Positions 8,498 to 16,111 of a stretch of 64,000 bases of DNA are shown piece after piece. How positions within the stretch are numbered: position 1 is the first letter of the stretch; each line of letters begins with the position of its first letter. The stretch lies in assembly GCF_007993065.1 (NCBI RefSeq), contig NZ_VOPL01000007.1, positions 106,926 to 170,925 of the forward strand, in the 5' to 3' direction. The position numbers and the translations under genes are program-made. The notes beneath the pieces were generated by a model. The model was not told where the DNA came from and searched no databases. It saw nothing but the letters and a program-made list of their open reading frames with translations. This DNA is from Paracoccus aurantiacus (GTDB taxonomy: Bacteria; Pseudomonadota; Alphaproteobacteria; Rhodobacterales; Rhodobacteraceae).

Positions 8498-8555
8498 CCC
8501 TTGTCTCTGCGACGCACTGCGCCTGTTCTATTTCGAACGCGCAAGGGAGGACCCT

Positions 8556-9140
8556 ATGCCACAGACTGACACCCACACCATTATTGACCCTGAACACCAT
8601 GACGGCACGTCCGACGCGACGCCGGGTGGCGAGCCGACGCAGCGCCGTCCGGGCGAGCTTGCATTCGGGGCGTTTCTGCTGATCGGCAGTCTCGCGCTGC
8701 TCTGGAATGCCTACGGCATTGCCGGTTTCGAAGCGCTGTCATCGCCGGGCGCTATTCCGATGGCGACCAGCTTTGTCATGGTCGTGACAGCGGCGCTGGT
8801 CCTGCTTCGGACTTCGCGGCTTCCGCCTGACCGGACCGAGACGATATCGCGCGATATTCTGCCGCCGGTGGTGCTGATCTTTGCTGCGCTGCTGATCGGC
8901 TATGGGGTGCTGCTGCGCCCGCTTGGCTTCCTGCCGACCTCGCTTCTGTTCCTTGTGATCTCGATCAAGCTTCTGTCGCGGCGTAGCTGGGCCTGGGTTC
9001 TGATGATCTCGGTCGTCTGCCTTGTCGTGATCTGGCTGATCTTCCGGATCGTGTTCACGGTCCTCATGCCGCCCGGCATCGTCCCCGAGGCAGAGTTCAT
9101 CCAGTTCTTCCGCAACATGATCGGTGGGGGGGCGTCCTGA
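8556..9140 (+). CDS. tctB: TctB-family small membrane subunit of tripartite tricarboxylate transporter
   Basis: The 194-residue product has a hydrophilic N-terminal tail of about 30 residues (rich in His, Asp, Thr) followed by four predicted transmembrane segments: FGAFLLIGSLALLWNAYGI, a second around AIPMATSFVMVVTAAL, a pair at PPVVLIFAALLIGYGVLL and FLPTSLLFLVISIKLL, and a last one near WVLMISVVCLVVIWLIF. This is the TctB pattern (about 150 residues, four helices), and the long polar N-tail is somewhat unusual. A GGGAGGA ribosome binding site precedes the ATG. Its stop overlaps the tctA start. Confidence 0.88.
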   Translation: MPQTDTHTIIDPEHHDGTSDATPGGEPTQRRPGELAFGAFLLIGSLALLWNAYGIAGFEALSSPGAIPMATSFVMVVTAALVLLRTSRLPPDRTETISRDILPPVVLIFAALLIGYGVLLRPLGFLPTSLLFLVISIKLLSRRSWAWVLMISVVCLVVIWLIFRIVFTVLMPPGIVPEAEFIQFFRNMIGGGAS

Positions 9141-10648
9141 TGCAGGCATTCATGGATTTCATGACCATCTTCACCCAGCCGCAACTGCTGCTGCTGGTCG
9201 GTCTGGGCACCTTTGCGGGTGTCTATGTCGGCGCTATTCCGGGCCTTTCGGTGACCATGGCGGTGTCGATCCTGATCTCGTTCACCTTTGCCTGGGACGT
9301 ACTGCCGGCCCTGTCGCTGATGATCGGCATCTATATGGGCGGCGTTTATGGCGGGTCGCGCACGGCGATCCTGCTGAACATTCCCGGCGCGCCGTCGGCA
9401 ATTGCGACAGCCCTTGACGGCTATCCGATGGCGCAGCGGGGCGAGGCTGGAACGGCGATCGGTGTGACCACAGTGATGTCATTCCTTGGCGGTTTCATCG
9501 GCATCGCCGTGTTGGCGCTGGCGGCGCCGTTCGTGTCGGACTTCGCGCTCAGCTTTCAGCCCCGCGACTACATGCTGCTGGCCGTGCTGGGCATCCTTCT
9601 GGTCGGCTCGCTAAGCCAGGGCAGTCTGGTAAAGGGCATCTTCGCTGGTGCGCTGGGTATCGCCATTGGCGCGGTCGGCCGTGACCCGCTGACCTTTTCC
9701 GAGCGTTTCACATTCGATCTGACCATCATGCAAAGCGGCATTTCCTTCATCGCCGTGATGATCGGCATGTTCGGCGTGTCCGAGGCGCTGGCGCAGCTGC
9801 ACCATGTCGACAAGGAAGCCGTGCGCCAGAAAATCGACCGGATCGTGCCGTCCTGGGCGACCGTGAAGAAGCATCTGCCGCTCAGCCTGCAGACATCGAC
9901 CATCGGCGTTGTCATTGGCGCGCTGCCGGGCACGGGCGGCGATATTGCGGCGCTGATGGCCTATGACCATGCCAAGCGGGTGACAAAGAATCCTGAACGC
10001 CCGTTCGGTGATGGGGCGATCGAAGGGCTGGTCGCGCCCGAAACCGCGAATAACGCGGCTGTGGGCGGGGCCTTCATCCCGATGATGACGCTTGGCATTC
10101 CGGGTGATGCGGTGACGGCGATCATGATCGGCGCGCTGTTCATCCACGGGCTGAACCCCGGTCCGATGCTGATGGTCGAACAGCCGAACATGTTCTGGTT
10201 CATCGTTGGCGCGCTGGTGACGGCCAACTTCTTCATGCTGCTGTTCGGGCTGACCGGCATCCGGCTGTTCACCAAGATCGTGGAAATGCCGCGCAGCGTG
10301 CTGATCCCGATGATCATGCTGCTGTCCATTGTCGGTGCCTATGCGGTCAACAACTCGATCACCGATGTCTATTGGATGCTGGCCTTCGGCCTGTTCGGCT
10401 ATTTCATGCGCCATTACGGCTATCCCTTGGGACCGGTCATTCTGGGCGTGATCCTGTCGCGTTTGCTGGATGATAACTGGAGGCGCGCGATCATTTCCGA
10501 ACGCGAGGATCTGGGCGCTTTCTTCATGGGCATCTTCACCAGCCCGCTTTCGCTGGTGCTGTTCCTGGCGGTGATCTTCATCTTCGTCAGCCAGACACCG
10601 GCCTGGGCCTGGTTCAAGGGCCGCGTGTTCGGGCGTCGGGCGGCCTGA
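9140..10648 (+). CDS. tctA: TctA-family large membrane subunit of tripartite tricarboxylate transporter
   Basis: The 502-residue polytopic protein contains the conserved TctA glycine motifs: GTFAGVYVGAIPGLSVTMAV near residue 25, YMGGVYGGSRTAILLNIPGAP near residue 70, and GALPGTGGDIAALMAYDHAK near residue 257, followed by EGLVAPETANNAAVGGAFIP. About eleven or twelve hydrophobic helices can be traced. With TctB it forms the ion-coupled permease, and TctC supplies the substrate. The start overlaps the tctB stop, and its TGA overlaps the ATG of the decayed Gfo/Idh gene, so the operon is tightly coupled. Confidence 0.93.
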   Translation: MQAFMDFMTIFTQPQLLLLVGLGTFAGVYVGAIPGLSVTMAVSILISFTFAWDVLPALSLMIGIYMGGVYGGSRTAILLNIPGAPSAIATALDGYPMAQRGEAGTAIGVTTVMSFLGGFIGIAVLALAAPFVSDFALSFQPRDYMLLAVLGILLVGSLSQGSLVKGIFAGALGIAIGAVGRDPLTFSERFTFDLTIMQSGISFIAVMIGMFGVSEALAQLHHVDKEAVRQKIDRIVPSWATVKKHLPLSLQTSTIGVVIGALPGTGGDIAALMAYDHAKRVTKNPERPFGDGAIEGLVAPETANNAAVGGAFIPMMTLGIPGDAVTAIMIGALFIHGLNPGPMLMVEQPNMFWFIVGALVTANFFMLLFGLTGIRLFTKIVEMPRSVLIPMIMLLSIVGAYAVNNSITDVYWMLAFGLFGYFMRHYGYPLGPVILGVILSRLLDDNWRRAIISEREDLGAFFMGIFTSPLSLVLFLAVIFIFVSQTPAWAWFKGRVFGRRAA

Positions 10649-10807
10649 TGCCGGACCGCGTTCGCATTGCAGTTGCCGGGGCCGGCCTGATCGGCCTTCG
10701 GCATATCGACGCGACTTCGCAATGCGCCTCGGCAGTCAAACATGGCAGTCGTCGAAGCGGTTGCGAGCGAATTCATGCCTCGCAAGGCAGAAAGGACGAC
10801 CATATGA
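10648..10807 (+). pseudogene. Internally deleted Gfo/Idh/MocA-type oxidoreductase gene
   Basis: Directly overlapping the tctA stop is an ATG that opens MPDRVRIAVAGAGLIGLRHI, the beta-alpha NAD(P)-binding start of Gfo/Idh/MocA enzymes. After about 30 codons the match ends. In another frame a segment reads MAVVEAVASEFMPRKAERTTI, resembling the end of such enzymes, and its TGA (10805-10807) overlaps the aroE-like ATG by the ATGA pattern. The simplest reading is a once-complete gene of about 330 codons that lost its middle and now has its ends in different frames. An intact dehydrogenase would normally sit here in the operon. Confidence 0.65.
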
Positions 10808-11649
10808 CGCAGGCGCTGCATCTTGGCCTGATCGGCGACAATATCCTGCGATCCCGCTCGCCGCTACTGCACCGGCTGGCAGGGGAACAGAACGGTGTCG
10901 AGGTCACCTATGACCGGCTGATTCCCAGGGATCTGGGCAAGGACTTCGACAGCGTTTTCGAAACCGCCGCTGCATCGGGATATCGGGGCGTGAATGTCAC
11001 CTATCCCTATAAGGAACTGGCGGCCAAGAAGGTGTCTATGGACGACCCGCTGGTGCGCGCCATCGGTGCCGTCAACACCGTGCTGTTCGACAAAGGCGGT
11101 CCGAAGGGGCTGAACACCGATTACAGCGGCTTCATTGCCGCTTATCGTAATCTGAGGGGCGATGTCGCGCCGGGTGTCTCGTGCCTGATCGGCACGGGTG
11201 GGGTTGGTCGGGCGCTGGCATTCGGGCTTCTGGCGCTTGGCGCAAGCGAGATCCGGTTGGTTGACCGCGACGGCGCGAAGGCAGAAGCCCTTGCGGCCGA
11301 CCTTCAGGCGGTCCGCGATGCACCCCCCGTCTGCGTCTCGACCGATCCGGTTGCGGCTGCAGAGGGCGCGGCGGGTCTGCTGAACGGCACCCCGCTCGGG
11401 ATGGTCGGGCACGCGGGCACGCCGCTGCCTGCAAGCGCGATTGAGGGCGCGAAATGGGCGTTCGATGCCGTCTATACCCCGCCGATGACGCAGTTTCTGT
11501 CGGACGCGACGGCGGCGGGATTGCAGGTGATCTCGGGCGAGGAGCTGTTTTTCTATCAGGGCGTCCACGCATGGGGTCACTTCGCGGGGATGCCGCTGGA
11601 CGAGGCGCGGCTGCGCGCTGACCTGCTCAACGCCGCCGAGGCGGCATGA
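10804..11649 (+). CDS. Shikimate/quinate dehydrogenase-like protein (AroE family)
   Basis: The 281-residue product starts at ATG 10804 behind AGAAAGGACGACC. AroE landmarks are visible: the substrate-binding serines in SRSPLLH, NVTYPYKELA with the catalytic lysine, GAVNTVLFD, NTDYSGF with the catalytic aspartate, and the nucleotide-binding GTGGVGRALAFGLLALGA followed by LVDRDGAK, whose Asp suggests NAD+ preference. The terminal FYQGVHAWGHFAG matches the family's Q-A-x-x-F helix. The catabolic setting behind tctCBA and the NAD-type fingerprint favour a quinate/shikimate-degrading role over aromatic biosynthesis. The exact substrate is not shown. Cytoplasmic. Confidence 0.8.
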   Translation: MTQALHLGLIGDNILRSRSPLLHRLAGEQNGVEVTYDRLIPRDLGKDFDSVFETAAASGYRGVNVTYPYKELAAKKVSMDDPLVRAIGAVNTVLFDKGGPKGLNTDYSGFIAAYRNLRGDVAPGVSCLIGTGGVGRALAFGLLALGASEIRLVDRDGAKAEALAADLQAVRDAPPVCVSTDPVAAAEGAAGLLNGTPLGMVGHAGTPLPASAIEGAKWAFDAVYTPPMTQFLSDATAAGLQVISGEELFFYQGVHAWGHFAGMPLDEARLRADLLNAAEAA

Positions 11650-11662
11650 GACAAGCGCGTCC

Positions 11663-12406
11663 TCAGCGTGCCAGCCACCCACCATCCACATTCAGCACCG
11701 CGCCGGTGATGTAGCGCGCGGCAGGCGAACACAGGAAAGCTGCTGTGCCGCCGATATCTTCCGGGTTGCCCCAGCGACCGGCCGGAATGCGTTCGAGAAT
11801 CTGACGCGAACGCTCGGGATCGTCGCGCAGCGCCTCGGTGTTGTTGGTGGCGATATAACCGGGCGCGATGGCGTTCACGGTGATGCCATGCGGCGCCCAT
11901 TCATTGGCCAGCAGCTTGGTGATGCCCGCCACGCCGTGCTTGCTTGCGGTATAGCCGGGGACGCGGATGCCGCCCTGAAAGGACAGAAGCGAGGCGATGT
12001 TGACGATCGCACCTTCGCGACCCCGCGCGATCAGTTCCTTGCCGAAGGCCTGACAGGTGAAGAACACGGCCTTCAGGTTCGTGTCGATCACTGCATCCCA
12101 GTCGGCTTCGGAATGGCTGACGGCATCCTCGCGCCGGATGATGCCCGCGTTATTGACCAGCAGCGTATAGCCGGCATCGGCAAACACGCCCTTCGCGGCC
12201 AGCGGATCGGCAAAGTCGATCAGCAGATCTTCCGCCTGCCCGCCCGCATCGGTGATCGCGGCGATGGTCTCGGATGACGAGCGCCGCCCGGCGCAGGTGA
12301 CACGCGCGCCCTGCGCAGCAAGGGCGACTGCAATTGCCTGCCCGATCCCGGTATTTGCGCCAGTTACCAGCGCGCGCTGTCCTTCCAGCGAAAACAGACC
12401 CGACAT
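11663..12406 (-). CDS. kduD: 2-dehydro-3-deoxy-D-gluconate 5-dehydrogenase (SDR family)
   Basis: The 247-residue short-chain dehydrogenase has the cofactor motif TGANTGIGQAIAVALA, the structural NNAGI, the catalytic serine in NIASLLSF, and the YTASKHG catalytic Tyr/Lys pair (YxxxK). The ending GAVLNVDGGWLAR is characteristic of KduD. KduD oxidoreduces 2,5-diketo-3-deoxygluconate to 2-keto-3-deoxygluconate in uronate (pectin-derived) catabolism. Its ATG overlaps the TGA of kduI (TGATG), so the two are coupled. The pair converges on the aroE-like gene, which ends 13 bp away. Confidence 0.88.
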   Translation of the reverse strand: MSGLFSLEGQRALVTGANTGIGQAIAVALAAQGARVTCAGRRSSSETIAAITDAGGQAEDLLIDFADPLAAKGVFADAGYTLLVNNAGIIRREDAVSHSEADWDAVIDTNLKAVFFTCQAFGKELIARGREGAIVNIASLLSFQGGIRVPGYTASKHGVAGITKLLANEWAPHGITVNAIAPGYIATNNTEALRDDPERSRQILERIPAGRWGNPEDIGGTAAFLCSPAARYITGAVLNVDGGWLAR

Positions 12407-13230
12407 CAGCGCATGTCCTTCGGCTGAATGAACTCCATATCGGTGTAATCGACATTGTCGCCCGCCATGGCCCAGATGAAGGTATATTCGCCGATCCCCG
12501 CGCCCGAATGGATAGACCAGGGGGGCGAGATCGCGCCCTGTTCGTTCCCGATGAACAGGTGGCGCGATTCCTGCGGCTGGCCCATCAGGTGCAGAACGCG
12601 GGCATCGTCATCCATGCCCCAATACAGATACGCTTCCATCCGCCGGTCGTGGATATGGCTCGGGACGGTGTTCCAGACCGAGCCGTCCTCCAGCGAGGTA
12701 TAGCCGAGGATCAACTGGCAGCTTTCCATCACCTGCGGGTGGATGAACTGCTTGATCGTCCGCTTGTTCGATGTTTCGGCGGCACCCATCTTCACCTCGA
12801 CACAGTCAGCCAGTGTAACCAGCCGCGACGGATAGGTGTGATGCGCAGGGCAGGAGGTGATGTAAAACCGCCCCTGACCGCCAAATGTGACCGCACCCGT
12901 TCCTTTGCCCAGATACAGCACATCGCCGCGATTCATGGCATAGGTCTCGCCACCCGCCTCGACCGTGCCGGCATCGCCGATATTGACGATGCCCATTTCG
13001 CGCCGGTCAAGGAAGCTGGGCGTCTTCGTCTCGTCAACCTTGTCCAGCGTCAGGCTGCCGCCCGCAGGCACTGCGCCGCCCATGACGAAGCGGTCGTAAT
13101 GGGTGTAGATCAGCCGGATCTCGCCATCCGCGAACAGGTTCTGCGCCAGAAAATTCTTGCGCAGGGCGGCGGTATCCATCGACTTGGCATGTTCGGGGTG
13201 AACGGCCTGGCGGGTTTCAACGGTAAGCAT
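12406..13230 (-). CDS. kduI: 5-dehydro-4-deoxy-D-glucuronate isomerase
   Basis: The 274-residue protein (family length about 278) starts at the ATG at 13228-13230, which follows AGGAGTTTGC; earlier in-frame codons give no ribosome binding site. Cupin-type zinc ligands are visible in PSHIHDRRMEAYLYW (His-x-His and Glu) and in the later GPWSIHSGAG-like segment PPWSIHSGAGIGEYTFIWAM. MGIVNIGDAGTVEAGGETY is another conserved stretch. It isomerises 5-keto-4-deoxyuronate to 2,5-diketo-3-deoxygluconate, the step before KduD. The kdgK/kdgA genes needed to complete the route are not in the window. Confidence 0.9.
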   Translation of the reverse strand: MLTVETRQAVHPEHAKSMDTAALRKNFLAQNLFADGEIRLIYTHYDRFVMGGAVPAGGSLTLDKVDETKTPSFLDRREMGIVNIGDAGTVEAGGETYAMNRGDVLYLGKGTGAVTFGGQGRFYITSCPAHHTYPSRLVTLADCVEVKMGAAETSNKRTIKQFIHPQVMESCQLILGYTSLEDGSVWNTVPSHIHDRRMEAYLYWGMDDDARVLHLMGQPQESRHLFIGNEQGAISPPWSIHSGAGIGEYTFIWAMAGDNVDYTDMEFIQPKDMR

Positions 13231-13335
13231 GCAAACTCCTTCTGGACTGCGCTGCAGCGCGACGGCCACCTTTCGCGGCGGCATGGCTTTGGCGGGACAG
13301 TAGGTGACGATCATGCGCGTGGCAAACGGCGCGCG

Positions 13336-14046
13336 TCAGCTCCACCCGATTTCGGCCAGAAAAATATATCCAGCGCCATAGATGGTCTTGATAAGTTGCG
13401 GGTTTTTCGGGTCTTCGCCCAGCTTGCTGCGCAGCCGGGAAATGCGCACATCCATCGCGCGGTCAAAGCTTTCCCCGCCTGCGCCGCCAAGAATTTCCAG
13501 CATCTGCGCCCGAGAGATGAGCCGCCGCGGGTTGTCGAGAAACATACGCAGCACCTCGGCTTCGGCATGGCTCATCGGCGTTTCCGCCCCGTCCGGAGAG
13601 ATCAGCGCATATTGGTCGAAATCCGCCGTCCATCCGGCAAATGAGGCGCGATTGCGCTGATCGGCGCGTGTCTGTGCGGGCGGGCGGCGCAGGCGGGCAC
13701 GCAGGCGGGCAATCAGCTCTGCCGGTTCAAACGGCTTGATGATGTAATCGTCTGCCCCAAGCTCCAGCCCGGTGACGCGATCCTGCACCTGCGTGCGCCC
13801 CGAGACGATGATGATCGCAGCCCCCGATTCCGTCGCGAGCCGATGGACCAGAGCCAGCCCGTCACGGTCCGGCAGCCCAAGATCGACAAGGCAGGCATCG
13901 GGGGTGATATGACGCAGCGCGGCCTCGAATTCGGTGGCGCGCGCGAAGCACTGGGTCCGGAAGCCCGCAGCCTCCAGGGTTTCGGACATGATGCGTCGGA
14001 TGCCCGGCTCGTCTTCAAGGATCGCGATCAGCGGTTTATCAGTCAT
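13336..14046 (-). CDS. OmpR-family DNA-binding response regulator
   Basis: The 236-residue protein has an N-terminal receiver domain (acidic pair in AILEDEPG, phospho-accepting Asp in CLVDLGLPDRDG, IIVSGR, and lysine in IIKPFEP) and a C-terminal winged helix (residues about 140-232; LISRAQMLEILGG, MDVRISRLRSKLGED, IKTIYGAGYIF). The ATG at 14046 was chosen over a TTG immediately upstream. It overlaps the end of the sensor kinase gene by 8 bp, so the two are translationally coupled and form a cognate pair. The divergent acyl-CoA ligase/ABC transporter operon is the likely target. Confidence 0.9.
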   Translation of the reverse strand: MTDKPLIAILEDEPGIRRIMSETLEAAGFRTQCFARATEFEAALRHITPDACLVDLGLPDRDGLALVHRLATESGAAIIIVSGRTQVQDRVTGLELGADDYIIKPFEPAELIARLRARLRRPPAQTRADQRNRASFAGWTADFDQYALISPDGAETPMSHAEAEVLRMFLDNPRRLISRAQMLEILGGAGGESFDRAMDVRISRLRSKLGEDPKNPQLIKTIYGAGYIFLAEIGWS

Positions 14047-15922
14047 CAAGCACCTGCGTCAGGATGTCCGCCAGATCGGCGGCAGAAAACGGTTTGGTCA
14101 GGATCGGTCCCGGCGCACCGGCGCGCAGGGGGTCGCCTGGGGGCAGCGCGGTCATCAGGATAAGCGGCGGCCCGTCAGCCCGCGCAAGCGCGCTGCCCAG
14201 CCCGTCGCCAAGCTGCATGTCCGACAGGATCAGCGTCAGGCCGGGCAGATCCGCCAGACGCTTTGCCTCGTCCAACGATCCTGCCTCGATCACCGAATGA
14301 CCAAGCCCGGTCAGCATCCTGCGCAGGACTTCGCGCAGATTGTCGTTGTCTTCGGCCAGCAGGATCATCTGCGGATGGACAGGGCGCAGCGGCAGGCGCA
14401 GACGCAGCCGCGCACCGGGACCGTCAGGCCTGTTCGACAGATGCAGCGTGCCGCCCGCAAGCCGCGCCTGATCGAAGACCATGGCCAGCCCCAGTCCCGA
14501 ACCCTGTCCTTGCTTCGTCGAAAAGAATGGCTCTGTCCCGCGCTTCATGGCCTCGGGCGTGAAGCCGGGGCCTGTATCCGTCACCTCGATATGCAGCCAC
14601 GGCTCTGCCGCGCGCGCAACGACCGTAATCGTGCCGCCTGCAGGCCCCATGGCGTCGCGCGCATTCAGGATCAGGTTCAGAAGCGAATCCTGAATATGGC
14701 CGGGGTCGAGCATCAGAAGCGTGTCGGGCAGGTCCATGTCGAGCGACAGCGTGATATTGTCGCCAAGCGTCGGGCGCGCCATCGCGGTCAGGTCGCGCAG
14801 CAGAACCTCCAGCCGCACGGGCTGGCGGTCGTTGCCACGCGGCGCTGCGATCTGTCCGATCCGATCCAGCAATTCCACCCCGCGACGCGCCGCGGCCAGC
14901 GTCCCGGCCACATCGCGAAGCGCATCCTCGGGCAGTTGGCTGCGTGACAGACGGTCCTGCAGCCCGAGAATGACGGTCAGCAGGTTGCCGAAATCATGCG
15001 CCAGTCCTGAGGTGATCTTCGCCGCCAGCTCCCGGCGAGAGGCATGCGTCAGCGCCTCGCGCACCTCGACCTCGGCGGTGACATCCGTTGACAGAACGAA
15101 CACCCCGTTTCCGTTGCGATCCGGCGTCAGCGCGCTGCGGATGCGGCGACCGGATTCGGGATGCGTAATCTCGCAGACCTGGCTGCGCCCCGCATAGGCG
15201 AGATCAAGATGCGGCCCGATCACGGCATAGGTTTCGGGGCCGAGCGCCTGTTCGGCGGTCAGGCCAAGGATGTCGGCGCGCGTGCCGGGAAATACTTTCG
15301 GCAATTGCCGATTGGAAAAGACATATCGCCGCGCGCGGTCGAGATGGGCGATATGGGCAGGCACCATTTCCGTGACCTGCCGCGTTCGCGCCTGCGTTTC
15401 TGTCACAACGCGCTTCGCCTCCTGAAGCGCCGTGATCGTCGCGGCAAGTTCGCGGTTCGCGGCAGCCAGCCGTTCGGCATTCTGCAGCACCTGCCCGGAA
15501 AGTTCTTCGGACCGGGCGCGCAGAAGCGCTTCCTGCTGCTTGGTTTCGGTGATGTCGGTATAGACCGCGACCCAGCCGCCCTGCGAAAGCGGCGCACCTT
15601 CAACCGCGACCCAGCGGCCATCCGCGCGTTCCCGTTCCATGTAATGCGGCTGGAAGGCGCGGGCCTGCTCGACCCGGATGCGCACGGCCTCATCCGGGTC
15701 GTCCTGCGGGCCATATTCGCCGCGCAACACAAGATAGCGGATCGTGTCTTCGAAATAAGTGCCAGGCCGGATCAGGTTGTCAGGCAGATCGAACATGGTC
15801 TGATACTGGCGATTTACCACGCAAAGCCGCAGATCGGCATCGAAGATCGACAGCGCCTGTCCGATCAGGTTCAGGCCGGACTGCATGAGCGCCGCGCGGG
15901 AATCGGTCGTAATTTCCTGCAT
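14039..15922 (-). CDS. PAS-domain hybrid sensor histidine kinase
   Basis: The 627-residue protein has no transmembrane segment and should be cytoplasmic. Domains in order: a PAS-type sensor (about residues 15-130, ending VAVYTDITETKQQEALL), a coiled coil (130-190), a second PAS-like domain (190-290, ending TDVTAEVEV), a HisKA dimerisation helix with the phospho-accepting His in GLAHDFGNLLTVILG, an HATPase domain (LNLILNARDAMGPAG N-box, VTDTGPGF, GQGSGLGLAMV), and a C-terminal receiver (LLAEDNDNL, LILSDMQLG, LTKPF). The internal receiver suggests phosphate flow within the protein in addition to transfer to the coupled OmpR regulator. It lies divergent to the CoA-ligase/ABC operon and probably senses its substrate or a derived signal. 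Confidence 0.9.
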   Translation of the reverse strand: MQEITTDSRAALMQSGLNLIGQALSIFDADLRLCVVNRQYQTMFDLPDNLIRPGTYFEDTIRYLVLRGEYGPQDDPDEAVRIRVEQARAFQPHYMERERADGRWVAVEGAPLSQGGWVAVYTDITETKQQEALLRARSEELSGQVLQNAERLAAANRELAATITALQEAKRVVTETQARTRQVTEMVPAHIAHLDRARRYVFSNRQLPKVFPGTRADILGLTAEQALGPETYAVIGPHLDLAYAGRSQVCEITHPESGRRIRSALTPDRNGNGVFVLSTDVTAEVEVREALTHASRRELAAKITSGLAHDFGNLLTVILGLQDRLSRSQLPEDALRDVAGTLAAARRGVELLDRIGQIAAPRGNDRQPVRLEVLLRDLTAMARPTLGDNITLSLDMDLPDTLLMLDPGHIQDSLLNLILNARDAMGPAGGTITVVARAAEPWLHIEVTDTGPGFTPEAMKRGTEPFFSTKQGQGSGLGLAMVFDQARLAGGTLHLSNRPDGPGARLRLRLPLRPVHPQMILLAEDNDNLREVLRRMLTGLGHSVIEAGSLDEAKRLADLPGLTLILSDMQLGDGLGSALARADGPPLILMTALPPGDPLRAGAPGPILTKPFSAADLADILTQVLDD

Positions 15923-16111
15923 TTCGTCATCTCCCCCGACGGTTGGTTAGCACCGCGATCGCGCATCGCAAAGCCTGTAAGAATTCGTTAGATTCCTGAC
16001 AAACTGCCGCAAGAGTCCCCGGCAAACCTTTACGGGCCGGAACGTGATCGGGGAGAAATCGCATTCGGCACTGACGATCCGCCGCCAACCGGGTCCGATA
16101 AGGGAGGAGAC

